Assembly: GCF_007859295.1 (NCBI RefSeq)
Contig: NZ_VOHB01000002.1
Span: 743,536-807,535 of the forward strand
From: Planococcus sp. CPCC 101016
GTDB taxonomy: Bacteria; Bacillota; Bacilli; Bacillales_A; Planococcaceae
Length of the DNA stretch: 64,000 bases
Reading direction: 5' to 3'
Numbering within the stretch: position 1 is the stretch's first letter; each line of letters starts with the position of its first letter. Of the stretch, positions 37,563 to 46,785 are shown piece by piece. Both the position numbers and the translations under genes were made by a program. The notes under the pieces are model-generated. The model did no database searches, was not told where the DNA came from, and worked only from the letters and a program-made list of their open reading frames with translations.

Positions 37563-38540
37563 ATGAAAAAGTTTTGGAAATTTGGAGCAACAGCCGGATT
37601 GGCCGCGGTTTTAATGGCAGGATGCGGAGATACAGCAACACCGGTGGAAGAAGAGGGTGTTGAAACGCCGGCGGAACCGCCGACAGAAGTAGCGGAAGTG
37701 GAATTTCCGGTGACTTTGAACGATGCAGTCGGAGAAGAAGTTGTCATTGAAGAAGAACCGGAAGCCATCGTCTCGATGCTGCCATCAAATACAGAAATCG
37801 CTTATGAATTAGGACTCGGAGACAAAATGGTTGGCGTCTCGGATTTTGACAATTATCCGGAAGAAGCAGCAGAAGTTGAAAAAATCGGTGGACAGGAATT
37901 CAATGTAGAGAAAATCATCAGCCTTCAGCCAGACTTGGTGCTGGCGCATGAATCTGGACTGGGTGTCGGAGAGGCAGGCTTACAGCAGCTGCGTGATGCG
38001 GGCCTTGATGTGTTCGTCGTCAACAATGCGGCAAGTTTCGAAGAAGTCTATGATTCCATCACTGTAGTTGGACAAGCAACAGGCACAATGGAAGAAGCGG
38101 AAAAAATCATTTCGGAAATGGAAGTCCAAGTGGCTGAAATCGAGGAATTGGCAAGTACGATCGAAGAGCCGAAGACCGTCTTTCTGGAAGTCGGCAGCCA
38201 GCCGGATATCTATACAACAGGAAGCGGAACGTTCATGGATGAGATGCTGACGCTCATCAATGCTGAAAACGTAGCCGGCGATTTGGAAGGCTGGGTCATC
38301 ATGGACCCGGAAGCCATTGTTGAGGCTAATCCCGATGTCATTATCACCACTGAAGGCGCTTATGTCGAAAACGCTGTAGAACAAATTAAATCACGCAGTG
38401 GTTTTGCAGAAGTAACAGCTGTCCAAGAAGATGCTGTCTATAACCTGGATTCAGATATGCTCACCCGTTCAGGTCCACGTTTGTCGGAAGGGCTGATGGA
38501 AATGGCGCAGGCTGTTTATCCTGAGGTTTTCAGTGAGTAA
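37563..38540 (+). CDS. btuF: Vitamin B12 ABC transporter substrate-binding lipoprotein
   Basis: A 325-residue helical-backbone binding protein with a lipobox (LMAGC; Cys20) and an acidic linker. The Fe/B12-type signature is seen in SMLPSNTEIAYELGLGDKMVGVSDFDNYP and IGGQEFNVEKIISLQPDLVLA. It captures corrinoids outside the membrane for the permease encoded next. The riboswitch and B12 genes around it settle the substrate as cobalamin rather than siderophore. ATG 37563 with AAGGGGGAT upstream; its end overlaps btuC by 8 bp. Confidence 0.92.
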   Translation: MKKFWKFGATAGLAAVLMAGCGDTATPVEEEGVETPAEPPTEVAEVEFPVTLNDAVGEEVVIEEEPEAIVSMLPSNTEIAYELGLGDKMVGVSDFDNYPEEAAEVEKIGGQEFNVEKIISLQPDLVLAHESGLGVGEAGLQQLRDAGLDVFVVNNAASFEEVYDSITVVGQATGTMEEAEKIISEMEVQVAEIEELASTIEEPKTVFLEVGSQPDIYTTGSGTFMDEMLTLINAENVAGDLEGWVIMDPEAIVEANPDVIITTEGAYVENAVEQIKSRSGFAEVTAVQEDAVYNLDSDMLTRSGPRLSEGLMEMAQAVYPEVFSE

Positions 38541-39525
38541 GAATCTTTTGGCATACAGTGTCTCGCTGCTGATTTTAGCAGGCGCTGTATTGCTTGGGGT
38601 GACGGTTGGAACGGTGTCCATTTCACCGGTCGTGCTGTGGAATCCATCATCGGATGAAGCGGCGGCCAATATTTTATGGAATATCCGCATGCCACGTGTA
38701 ATTTTGGCTGGGCTTGTCGGTGCGGCACTGGCTATTGCCGGTGCTGCTTTCCAAGGGCTTCTGAAGAATCCATTGGCTGATCCATACACCCTGGGAGTGT
38801 CTTCCGGTGCCTCAGTCGGCGCCGTGATGACACTCTTTTTTGGTATATCAATCCCGTTTCTTGGACCATTCACCTTGCCGGTTATGAGCATGATCGGTGC
38901 GTTGCTGACCATGATTGCGGTCATGAGTTTCGCAAAACTGGTGGATCGTTCCATGAAAATGGAAACTGTCATTTTGACAGGCATCATTTTCAGTTCGTTT
39001 CTCGGTTCCATCATCTCCTTGATGATTGCCTTGACAGGAGAAGAGCTGCGCCAAATCATCGGTTGGCTGCTCGGCAGTGTGTCGATGCGCGGATGGCCAT
39101 ACGTACGGATGGCCTTGCCATTTGTATTAATTGGATCTTTCGTATTGTGGTTGAAGCGCCGTGAACTGAACGCGATGCTGTTCGGCGAAGAACGTGCGCA
39201 GCATCTGGGAGTGGATGTCAGAAGGAGCAAAATGGTTATTTTGATTGGCGGCTCCGTACTGACGGGAGCAGCTGTTTCGGTTTCCGGGACGATCGGCTTT
39301 GTCGGTTTGGTGGTTCCGCACATGACCCGGTTGCTATGGGGATCGGACCATCGCCACGTGCTTCCTTTATCATTCATTAACGGTGCGGCTCTTTTAATCG
39401 TCTGTGATTTGGTATCGCGAACCATCATTTCACCGACAGAATTGCCAATTGGGGTCATTACTGCGTTTATCGGTGCGCCGGTATTTGCATTCATCTTTTT
39501 CCGACAGCGCAAAGGAGGGGCTTAA
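38533..39525 (+). CDS. btuC: Vitamin B12 ABC transporter permease
   Basis: A 330-residue FecCD-type permease with about ten membrane segments. The family motif NPLADPYTLGVSSGASVGAV (around residues 80-100) and the ATPase-docking GTIGFVGLVVPHMTRLLWGSDHR are present. GTG start overlaps the btuF end, indicating translational coupling. Partner of BtuF and of the ATPase domain encoded next. Confidence 0.93.
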   Translation: MSKNLLAYSVSLLILAGAVLLGVTVGTVSISPVVLWNPSSDEAAANILWNIRMPRVILAGLVGAALAIAGAAFQGLLKNPLADPYTLGVSSGASVGAVMTLFFGISIPFLGPFTLPVMSMIGALLTMIAVMSFAKLVDRSMKMETVILTGIIFSSFLGSIISLMIALTGEELRQIIGWLLGSVSMRGWPYVRMALPFVLIGSFVLWLKRRELNAMLFGEERAQHLGVDVRRSKMVILIGGSVLTGAAVSVSGTIGFVGLVVPHMTRLLWGSDHRHVLPLSFINGAALLIVCDLVSRTIISPTELPIGVITAFIGAPVFAFIFFRQRKGGA

Positions 39526-39527
39526 TT

Positions 39528-40994
39528 ATGCTTGAAATCATCGGACTTACAGGCGGCTATGGCGATAAGAACATCGTAAAAGACGTCTCGTTTACAGTCA
39601 ATAAAGGCTCGATTCTCGGTATTTTGGGACCGAATGGCAGCGGCAAATCGACTTTAATGAAATTGATCAGCGGAGTACTGCCGGCTGCAGCTGGCGAAGT
39701 CAATATAGATGGCGTATCGATTGCCGATTTTCCTCAAAAAGAACTGGCCAGAAAAATGGCGGTTCTGCCTCAATTGCATGCCCATGCTTTTGCCCATACG
39801 GTTCGGGAAACAATATCACTTGGCCGATATCCGCATCAAAGCGGTTGGTTTTCTTCCTGGTCGCAAGAAGACGAACATGCAGTCGTAGAAGCGATGCGTT
39901 TAATGAATATAAGCCAATATGAAGATACTCAGATTGACCGGATGTCAGGCGGTGAACAGCAGCGTGTCTTTGTGGCACAAGCCCTCGCACAGAATGCCGG
40001 CATTTTGCTATTAGATGAGCCCACCAACCACCTGGATATCAATCACCAGAAAGAATTGCTGGATACCATTAAAAAGCAGGCTATTGAGAAAGAATTGACG
40101 ATTGTCTCCATTTTTCACGACATCAACTTGGCCTCTATGTATTGCGATCAATTGCTGCTGCTCGACCAGGGACAGATCGTTCGGACCGGGGAACCGCATG
40201 AAGTCGTTCGGGAAGAAGATATCGAGGCGGTCTACAATACACGCGTCAGCAATCATCCGCATCCGGAATTGCCAAAGCCCCAAATCACTTTATTGCCCGG
40301 TGTTAAACGCAAGTCCGCCATCAACAGCATCCGTGCGGAAGAATTTCGAATTTCCAATGATATGGTGCTGTACCAAAGTCCGATTCCGTTAAAGACTGTT
40401 TCTTCAGCGGTCGTCAATGCAGGATCAGGGTGGTTCCGCAACTTTATGAATCGTCATGTGGATGCTTTTTACAACATCAGCAATAGTGTCGAAGAGATGT
40501 CCGAGTTTATCGAACAAAGGGGATTGAAGACGACAGATACCGTTGGGATGATGACAGCAGTCCAAACACAAGATGCAATTGTCAAAGAGTACGAAGGTCC
40601 GTTTGGATCAGTGGTGATTGCTGTGACTGCCGGTGTTGGCAATGGCGTGGATGTCTCAAAAGCGGTTGAACGCTCGCTGCGTGTCGGCACCATCAACACG
40701 TGGATCATGGTCAACGGCATCTTGTCGGATGAAGCCTTTATCCAGGCGATGATTACCGCGACAGAAGCCAAGACAAAAGCTCTTCAGCAGGAACAGGTCA
40801 AAGATCCACTGACCGGCACAATTGCAACGGGAACGTCTACAGACAGCTGTCTGGTAGCGGCAACCCAGCAAGGGGAGCTGCTTCCTTATGCAGGACCGAT
40901 TACTGAACTTGGAAAATTGATCGGCGTCGGTGTTTTTGAATGCACTGTCGAAGCACTCAAATTATACGAGCTGGCGAAAGCGAAGAGTTTATAA
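39528..40994 (+). CDS. btuD: Fused B12 transporter ATPase and adenosylcobinamide amidohydrolase (BtuD-CbiZ)
   Basis: A 488-residue two-domain protein. Residues about 1-255 are a FecE/BtuD-type ABC ATPase: Walker A LGPNGSGKSTLMK, signature MSGGEQQRVFVAQAL, Walker B ILLLDEPTNHLD, switch His in IFHDINLA. Residues about 275-488 are a CbiZ amidohydrolase: NAGSGWFRNFMNRHVD, VGMMTAVQT, VTAGVGNGVDVSK, ATGTSTDSCLVA. The first half drives corrinoid uptake; the second cleaves adenosylcobinamide to adenosylcobyric acid for salvage. The same fusion occurs in B. subtilis YvrA. The stop overlaps the cbiB start. Confidence 0.92.
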   Translation: MLEIIGLTGGYGDKNIVKDVSFTVNKGSILGILGPNGSGKSTLMKLISGVLPAAAGEVNIDGVSIADFPQKELARKMAVLPQLHAHAFAHTVRETISLGRYPHQSGWFSSWSQEDEHAVVEAMRLMNISQYEDTQIDRMSGGEQQRVFVAQALAQNAGILLLDEPTNHLDINHQKELLDTIKKQAIEKELTIVSIFHDINLASMYCDQLLLLDQGQIVRTGEPHEVVREEDIEAVYNTRVSNHPHPELPKPQITLLPGVKRKSAINSIRAEEFRISNDMVLYQSPIPLKTVSSAVVNAGSGWFRNFMNRHVDAFYNISNSVEEMSEFIEQRGLKTTDTVGMMTAVQTQDAIVKEYEGPFGSVVIAVTAGVGNGVDVSKAVERSLRVGTINTWIMVNGILSDEAFIQAMITATEAKTKALQQEQVKDPLTGTIATGTSTDSCLVAATQQGELLPYAGPITELGKLIGVGVFECTVEALKLYELAKAKSL

Positions 40995-41944
40995 TGTCCC
41001 ATCTCATCGCAATAGCTCTTGGCTTGGCCATCGACCGCCTCATCGGAGACCCACCGAATTGGCCGCATCCGGTTCGCTGGATCGGTACGGCGATACAAAG
41101 ACTGGCCGTTCGCTGGAATCGGGGGCCGAACGCTTTCCGAAATGGCTTTTTGCTGCTTGGAACGGTGGCATTAACAGTTTTTTTGATTGTTTACTCGATT
41201 GTTTTTCTGGCTTATTCGTTGAATAATTACATTGGAATTTTGGTGGAGGCGCTGTTGATTGCATCCGGTTTGGCTCAGAAAAGCTTAAAAGAGGCTGCAG
41301 TGGACGTCTATAAACCGCTCATAGCTAAAAACATGGATTTGGCGCGCGAAAAATTGTCATGGATTGTCGGCAGGGATACAGATGGATTAGATGAAAGTGA
41401 AATTACGCGAGGTGTTGTCGAAACAGTTTCAGAAAATACCAGTGATGGCGTGACAGCACCGCTGTTCTGGGCGTTTCTGTTCGGGGCACCGGGCTTATGG
41501 TTTTATAAATCTGTTAATACACTCGATTCGATGGTGGGCTATCGAAACGAGGAATTTGAACAATTTGGCTATGCGTCAGCAAAAGCGGATGATGTTTTGA
41601 ACTTTATTCCGAGCCGGCTGACCGGTTTATTGATTTTGGTGATGACGAAAAACAAACGGTCATTGACCATGCGTCAGCGTTTTGCAGAATGGCTGCGGGA
41701 TGCGCCGAAGCACCCAAGTCCGAACAGTGGCTGGCTGGAAGCTGCTACCGCCGTGCAATTGGGCATTCAATTGGGCGGCCTGAACCGTTACCGCGGTGTA
41801 GCGTCCCAACGAGCACGCATGGGGACACCGGTTTATCCGTTAGAAGCGCACCACATTCAAGAAGCTGTAAAACATATGCAAGCGGTTACCATCGGCTTTT
41901 TTATTTTATTTGCATTGGGAGGAATTTTGTTTGGACTTGCCTAA
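40994..41944 (+). CDS. cbiB: Adenosylcobinamide-phosphate synthase
   Basis: A 316-residue integral membrane protein of the CobD/CbiB family, which attaches aminopropanol phosphate to adenosylcobyric acid. Landmarks: LAIDRLIGDPPNWPHPVRWIG at the N-terminus, RDTDGLDESEITRGVVETVSENTSDGVTAPLFW (around residues 132-165) and FGYASAKADDVLNFIPSRLTG. Its ATG overlaps the preceding stop (TAATG). Uses the product of the CbiZ domain and of CobD encoded on either side. Confidence 0.94.
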   Translation: MSHLIAIALGLAIDRLIGDPPNWPHPVRWIGTAIQRLAVRWNRGPNAFRNGFLLLGTVALTVFLIVYSIVFLAYSLNNYIGILVEALLIASGLAQKSLKEAAVDVYKPLIAKNMDLAREKLSWIVGRDTDGLDESEITRGVVETVSENTSDGVTAPLFWAFLFGAPGLWFYKSVNTLDSMVGYRNEEFEQFGYASAKADDVLNFIPSRLTGLLILVMTKNKRSLTMRQRFAEWLRDAPKHPSPNSGWLEAATAVQLGIQLGGLNRYRGVASQRARMGTPVYPLEAHHIQEAVKHMQAVTIGFFILFALGGILFGLA

Positions 41945-43010
41945 TCATGGAGCCAATCCTCAGCGTTTATACAAACAGGCAGGAATCAGTCTGCCGCAAC
42001 AGATTCTGGATTTTAGTGAAAATGTCCACCCTTTAGGGCCGCCGTCATTTTTGGCGGAACGCTGGCCGGAAATGTTGGAATTAGTCGGTTCGTACCCCGA
42101 TCCGGACGGTGAGCCATTCCGGACAGCAGCTGCAAAATTCCATGAAGTTGAACCTAGCCAAGTGGCTGCGGGAAACGGAGCTGCTGAAGTCTTCACTTGG
42201 CTCGCCAGAAGGTACCGCAGCCAGCGGGTTGTGCTGGTGGAACCGGCCTTTTCTGAGTACCGCCAGACACTGGAAGCGGAAAATGTTCAAATTAGAGCGA
42301 TTCAGCTAAAGGCCGAAAATAATTGGCATTTACCCATTCAGAATGTGCGGTCCGCAATTCCAGGCTGTGCAGCCTTGTATATCTGCAATCCTCACAATCC
42401 CACAGGTGTTCTGCTCGATATAAAAACTTTGCGTGAAATAGCAGGTGCTTGTCTGGAAAACAAGTGCGAACTGGTGCTTGATGAAGCTTTTATTGATTTT
42501 ATTGGAGAACTGGCTTCTTTTATGCCGTTTCTAAAAAATTTTCCGAATGTCATTATCGTTCGTTCAATGACTAAAATGTACGCCATACCCGGCTTGCGCC
42601 TTGGTTATGCAGTTAGCCAAGCCGCAATGATAGAGCAATTAAAACAAGGGGCGGCACATTGGAACGTCAATGCACTGTCTGCTGCAATCGGTGCAGACTG
42701 CCTGTGGGCATCGGCTTACCGCGGCCAGGTAATTAGAGCCGCCGCCGAACAACGCCGGAAAATGCAGCAGTTTTTGGCCGAAAAGAATTGCACAACAAGC
42801 AATTCCGAAGCCAATTTCCTGACATTTCAGCTGCCGGATCCTGGCATGTCGGACAAGTTCTTTAGAGACCTTCTGAAAGCAGGGATTGTCTTGCGGCATA
42901 CCGAATCTTTTCGTGGAATGGATGGAAAGTGGTTCCGGATCGGCATGAAATCAGCAGAAAGCATGGAAAAACTGCGGGAGGCGATTGCAGGATGGCTCGA
43001 GGCCAATTAG
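41931..43010 (+). CDS. cobD: Threonine-phosphate decarboxylase
   Basis: A 359-residue class I PLP enzyme of the histidinol-phosphate aminotransferase family. It makes (R)-1-amino-2-propanol phosphate, the linker used by CbiB. The opening LPNHGANPQRLYKQAG and DFSENVHPLGPP is characteristic of CobD; the PLP lysine is in VRSMTKMYAIPGLRLGY. I start it at TTG 41931, 7 bp after GGGAGGA, overlapping cbiB by 14 bp; an earlier TTG at 41910 has no ribosome site. Note that the name cobD follows Salmonella usage. Confidence 0.9.
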   Translation: MDLPNHGANPQRLYKQAGISLPQQILDFSENVHPLGPPSFLAERWPEMLELVGSYPDPDGEPFRTAAAKFHEVEPSQVAAGNGAAEVFTWLARRYRSQRVVLVEPAFSEYRQTLEAENVQIRAIQLKAENNWHLPIQNVRSAIPGCAALYICNPHNPTGVLLDIKTLREIAGACLENKCELVLDEAFIDFIGELASFMPFLKNFPNVIIVRSMTKMYAIPGLRLGYAVSQAAMIEQLKQGAAHWNVNALSAAIGADCLWASAYRGQVIRAAAEQRRKMQQFLAEKNCTTSNSEANFLTFQLPDPGMSDKFFRDLLKAGIVLRHTESFRGMDGKWFRIGMKSAESMEKLREAIAGWLEAN

Positions 43011-43540
43011 TATTCATCAGCGGCGGCGTCCGCAGCGGCAAAAGTGCCTATGCGGAATCTCTTGTGCGGACATTCGCCCGCAACCGGAAAATTTACTTGG
43101 CAAGCGGACAGCCACACGATGAGGAAATGAAAGAACGTATTGAACGCCACCGGCAAGATCGTTGGCAAGACGGCTGGCTGACAATTGAACAAGCTTACCG
43201 TATGGAGAATGTGTTGGAGAAGCTGCATTCAGGAGACCTTGTGCTATGGGATTGTGTGACCACTTGGCTCGCTAATGAACTTTATGAAGGTTGGGAGACC
43301 GGCAAGATGTGTGCCGATATTCCAGGATGCATGGAACAAAAATGGACCGGATTGCAGGAGACGGTTCTGCAGATGCTGGAAACAGTGGATCTGCTGACGG
43401 TCGTCTCGAACGAAGTGCTGGACGACTTCGTGCGCGACGAACTTTACCAAAGTTGGCTCGGACGCATCCACTTATGGCTTGTGAAGCAGGCTGACCAGGC
43501 AATCGAAATGGAAAACGGCATGGCATTCAGAAGGAAGTGA
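42992..43540 (+). CDS. cobU: Adenosylcobinamide kinase/guanylyltransferase, CobU paralogue 1
   Basis: A 182-residue CobU-family protein. The kinase P-loop is intact (SGGVRSGKSAYAE), the guanylylated-histidine region is present (MKERIERHRQDR) and WDCVTTWLANEL matches the CobU core. The C-terminal family motif (SNEVG.GIVP...RD..G..NQ) is degenerate: VVSNEV continues as LDDFVRDELYQSWLGRIHLW without G-x-G-I-V-P. A second, complementary paralogue is encoded at 46278-46670. It activates adenosylcobinamide (phosphate) with GTP before CobS. Overlaps cobD by 19 bp. Confidence 0.85.
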   Translation: MARGQLVFISGGVRSGKSAYAESLVRTFARNRKIYLASGQPHDEEMKERIERHRQDRWQDGWLTIEQAYRMENVLEKLHSGDLVLWDCVTTWLANELYEGWETGKMCADIPGCMEQKWTGLQETVLQMLETVDLLTVVSNEVLDDFVRDELYQSWLGRIHLWLVKQADQAIEMENGMAFRRK

Positions 43541-43544
43541 AAAA

Positions 43545-45002
43545 ATGCGGGGAATTATGATTCAAGGTACCGCTTCAGATGTCGGCAAGAGCATCATTTG
43601 TACAGCTTTCTGCCGGATTTTATCAGATCAAGGCATTAAAGTAGCACCATTCAAATCGCAGAACATGTCGAATAATTCCTACGTGACAGTAGGAGGCGAG
43701 GAAATCGGCCGTTCCCAAGGAGTCCAAGCAGAAGCGGCACGGGCCATGGCGACTGCAGATATGAATCCGATTCTATTGAAACCGGAAAGTGGAATGAAAT
43801 CGCAAGTGGTTCTTTTTGGCAAAAAACTTGAAACGATGGATGGCATGGATTACCGTACACAGTTTTACGAAAGAGGCCTGGCTGCAATCGACCAGGCGCT
43901 GGCCAACTTGGAAAAGGACTTTACCCATCTGGTCATTGAAGGAGCCGGCAGTCCGGCCGAAGTCAATTTGAATGATCGGGAACTTGTCAATATGACCGTT
44001 GCAAAACGCGCGGATGTGCCGGTAATTCTGGTTGCTGACATTGAACGCGGAGGCGTGTTCGCGTCGATTGTAGGTACGCTCGCCCTCGTGCCGGAACCGG
44101 AACGAATCAAAGGCCTGATCATCAATAAATTCCGGGGGGATGCCCGACTGTTTGATGAAGGCGTCCGTTTTCTGGAATCGTACACCGGCATTCCGGTGCT
44201 TGGAGTTATTCCCTATATGGCCAGCCATGAAATCGAGCAGGAGGATTCGCTCGGTGTACAGGCTACAGAACGTCTATCTGCTAGTGAAAATGCTATAGAG
44301 CTGGTTATTTGCAGACATCCCTATCTCTCAAACTTTACCGATATTGAACCGTTTCTTACCGAGCCGGATGTATCCGTCCGCTGGGTCGAGACCGTCGATG
44401 AAATCGGCCAGCCGGATATTCTCTTATTGCCGGGTACGAAAAGCACCATTGCGGACCTGCGCTATTGGAAAAAGCAAGGATTAAAAAACAAACTGAAGGC
44501 GTTGGAAGGGCACACTTGGATTATTGGCTTATGCGGTGGGTTTCAAATGTTCGCTGAAACCTTGTCCGATCCCAATGGCCATGACGGCACCCGAGCAGAA
44601 AATGAAGAAGGATTCGGCTTAGTGGAGAATATGCACGTTGATTTTGTGAAACAAAAAGTGGTCCAGCGGCAGAACGGCATAGTGAATTTTTCAGATGAGG
44701 AAATTAACGTGGAAGGCTACGAAATTCATCATGGCAAAGTGAACAGGTCCGCTCACCCTCTTTTAACATGCGGGACTGAGTCAGAAGGGCATTTCCAAGG
44801 GCAGCTGCTGGGAACCCATCTGCATGGATTTTTCAGGAATGCTCGTTGCCGTGCTGGATTCCTGGCGCCGATCCGGAAACGGAAAAACTTGCCGACGCCT
44901 TTTCTGGAAGAGCTGGGCGATCCGCTTGACCGCTGGGCTGCACATGTCAAATCACATGTGGATTGGCAGAAAATTGAACAGCTCATGGAGGTGACTCCAT
45001 GA
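43545..45002 (+). CDS. cobQ: Cobyric acid synthase
   Basis: A 485-residue CobQ/CbiP amidotransferase. N-terminal deaminase-type ATP-binding domain starts MIQGTASDVGKSIICTAFCR; the C-terminal class I glutaminase domain has GLCGGFQMFAE (catalytic Cys) and HGFFR (catalytic His in the LLGTHLHGFF segment). It amidates adenosylcobyrinic acid a,c-diamide at four side chains. That is a late step of de novo synthesis, upstream of the point where CbiZ-based salvage enters; the earlier corrin ring genes are not in this window. Confidence 0.94.
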   Translation: MRGIMIQGTASDVGKSIICTAFCRILSDQGIKVAPFKSQNMSNNSYVTVGGEEIGRSQGVQAEAARAMATADMNPILLKPESGMKSQVVLFGKKLETMDGMDYRTQFYERGLAAIDQALANLEKDFTHLVIEGAGSPAEVNLNDRELVNMTVAKRADVPVILVADIERGGVFASIVGTLALVPEPERIKGLIINKFRGDARLFDEGVRFLESYTGIPVLGVIPYMASHEIEQEDSLGVQATERLSASENAIELVICRHPYLSNFTDIEPFLTEPDVSVRWVETVDEIGQPDILLLPGTKSTIADLRYWKKQGLKNKLKALEGHTWIIGLCGGFQMFAETLSDPNGHDGTRAENEEGFGLVENMHVDFVKQKVVQRQNGIVNFSDEEINVEGYEIHHGKVNRSAHPLLTCGTESEGHFQGQLLGTHLHGFFRNARCRAGFLAPIRKRKNLPTPFLEELGDPLDRWAAHVKSHVDWQKIEQLMEVTP

Positions 45003-45769
45003 GCCGGCAATGGGGGACAGGTTTTCTGTTGGCGCTCCAATTTTTCTCAGTGATTCCGGTGAAAAAACAATTGCCGATGGAAAAATCGCATATTACGGCA
45101 ATGTATGCCATGCTACCTGTATTGGGTCTGATTTTTGGAAGCATGCTGGCTGGATCGGTATGGCTGCTGCGTGATATGACCGATTCCAGTCCGCTTTTGA
45201 TCGGATTTGCGGTAGTGGCAATTAGCCTCGTACTGACGGGCGGGCTGCATATGGACGGGTTGGCAGATACGGGAGATGCTTATTTTTCCTATCAGGACAG
45301 AGACAAGCGCCTGGCAATTATGGGCGATCCAAGAATCGGCGCTTTCGGCACCATGGTGCTGCTGTTTTCGATTATCGGAAAAATTATTATCGTGTCAGAA
45401 TTGATTCAAACCATATCCCTTATGCTGGTTTTTTTAGTTCCTGTATTCTCGAGAATCGGCTTGTTGGCGCTGTTCAGTTCCACTATTTCTGCAAAGCCGA
45501 AAGGTCTGGCGGCTTTTTTTCAGCAGCAGGCTGATCACGGGAAACTTCGGATTACAGCTGGCTGTTTTATTGCCATCAGCTTGGCTGTTCTGATCTGGAG
45601 CACCGGAATTTGGACTGCGCTGATCCTTCTGGTTCTGCTGCTTGTTTCTTTTTGGCTTTACCGCGCCTGGTGCCTGCGTAATTTTGGTGGTGTGACAGGT
45701 GACCTGTTTGGCGCGTATGTGGAAGGAGTGGAGATTTTGTTATGGATCAGTCTTTTGTTCTTCGTTTAA
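44999..45769 (+). CDS. cobS: Adenosylcobinamide-GDP ribazoletransferase (cobalamin synthase)
   Basis: A 256-residue membrane enzyme that joins adenosylcobinamide-GDP with alpha-ribazole (phosphate). The acidic motif TGGLHMDGLADTGDA (about residues 80-94) and GAFGTMVLL are conserved in CobS. About six membrane segments. ATG overlaps the cobQ TGA. It meets the two branches of the pathway, from CobU and from CblS/CobC. Confidence 0.94.
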   Translation: MSRQWGTGFLLALQFFSVIPVKKQLPMEKSHITAMYAMLPVLGLIFGSMLAGSVWLLRDMTDSSPLLIGFAVVAISLVLTGGLHMDGLADTGDAYFSYQDRDKRLAIMGDPRIGAFGTMVLLFSIIGKIIIVSELIQTISLMLVFLVPVFSRIGLLALFSSTISAKPKGLAAFFQQQADHGKLRITAGCFIAISLAVLIWSTGIWTALILLVLLLVSFWLYRAWCLRNFGGVTGDLFGAYVEGVEILLWISLLFFV

Positions 45770-46326
45770 TACGCCATGCCCCAACTAGAGGCAATCAGCA
45801 AAAGCGCTATATCGGCTGGACGGACGAATCGATTTTGCCGTTTCAAGCGAAGCCGGACCTAAACTTGAAGACAGTGGTCGGCAGCGACTTGAAGCGATGC
45901 CGTGAGACGGCAGCTGTACTGTTTCCGAATGCACGTTACCGGGCAAATCGCGAGTTGCGGGAATGCCATTTCGGCCAGTGGGAAATGAAAACTTATGATG
46001 AGCTGAAAGACAACCAGCTTTACCGCAGCTGGATAGACGAACCATGGAGTATACGTCCGCCCGGCGGTGAAAGTCTTGCGGATATGGCAGAACGAGTCGA
46101 ACGCGGGATTCGGAAACTGCCAGAAGGCAAGGACGTGACATTGGTTCTCCACGGCGGTCCAATCCGTTACCTGATAGCGCAAGCTTTAGGTGAAAAATTT
46201 CAAAATCAAATTGCGCTGCACGACGGCTGCCACATATTAACCTGGAAAAGCCGCCAAGCGTTCGAGGAGCGGGCATTATGCACATCGTTTTCGGTGGAGC
46301 CTTTAATGGCAAACGACAGTATGTAA
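45742..46326 (+). CDS. cobC: Alpha-ribazole phosphatase (histidine phosphatase family)
   Basis: A 194-residue histidine phosphatase. The catalytic His is in LRLIRHAPTRGN (about residue 11), partnered by LHGGPIRYL near residue 137 and the acid ELRECHFGQWE. In B12 clusters this family removes the phosphate from alpha-ribazole phosphate or adenosylcobalamin phosphate. It overlaps cobS by 28 bp and the next gene by 49 bp. Confidence 0.85.
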   Translation: MDQSFVLRLIRHAPTRGNQQKRYIGWTDESILPFQAKPDLNLKTVVGSDLKRCRETAAVLFPNARYRANRELRECHFGQWEMKTYDELKDNQLYRSWIDEPWSIRPPGGESLADMAERVERGIRKLPEGKDVTLVLHGGPIRYLIAQALGEKFQNQIALHDGCHILTWKSRQAFEERALCTSFSVEPLMANDSM

Positions 46327-46670
46327 AAGACCGGTTAAATGGCCATGAGGTTTATTGGAGTGAAGGCGAACTTCCCGAATCAACAGCTTCAGAGGCCACA
46401 ATTGTCATTGCTGGTTTAGAAAATTGGATAAAACAGCAACTCGGTAAAGGCTTGACAGAAGGTCAGATGATGGAACAAATAAGAAGGATCATGGACAGCG
46501 GACAATCGCGGCAAATTTGGATTTTGACGGATTTGAACCGAGGCATCGTGCCGACTGAGCGCATCGAACGGGAAATGCGGGATCTTGTCGGGCGTCTGTA
46601 TCAGCATTTATTTGCCGAAGCCGAGAAGATTACACGGATTTGGTACGGTATACCGGAAAAGATAAAGTGA
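46278..46670 (+). CDS. CobU-like protein, paralogue 2 (short)
   Basis: A 130-residue protein. The N-terminus has a P-loop-like GGAFNGKRQYV, but the rest of the kinase half, including the guanylylated-histidine helix, is missing. The C-terminal half matches the CobU ending: NRGIVPTERIEREMRDLVGRLYQHLFAEA then WYGIPEKIK. It therefore retains exactly what paralogue 1 (42992-43540) has lost. It could be a partner subunit of that protein or a separate activity; not testable by sequence alone. GAGGAGCGGG supports the start inside cobC. Confidence 0.7.
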   Translation: MHIVFGGAFNGKRQYVKDRLNGHEVYWSEGELPESTASEATIVIAGLENWIKQQLGKGLTEGQMMEQIRRIMDSGQSRQIWILTDLNRGIVPTERIEREMRDLVGRLYQHLFAEAEKITRIWYGIPEKIK

Positions 46671-46785
46671 AGTTCGCTCTGTTGGCGAAGGTGAATATTT
46701 CCAACGGAGTGCTAGTTGAATCCATTAAACTTTTACGAGCAGTTGATTTCCTGTTTGTGAAAGTAAATCAAAGGGGCGGATAAGG

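Noticed and set aside
38469..39512. 347-residue frame on the minus strand opposite btuC
   Set aside because: The plus strand encodes an unmistakable FecCD permease in tight overlap with btuF; the other frame is its complement.
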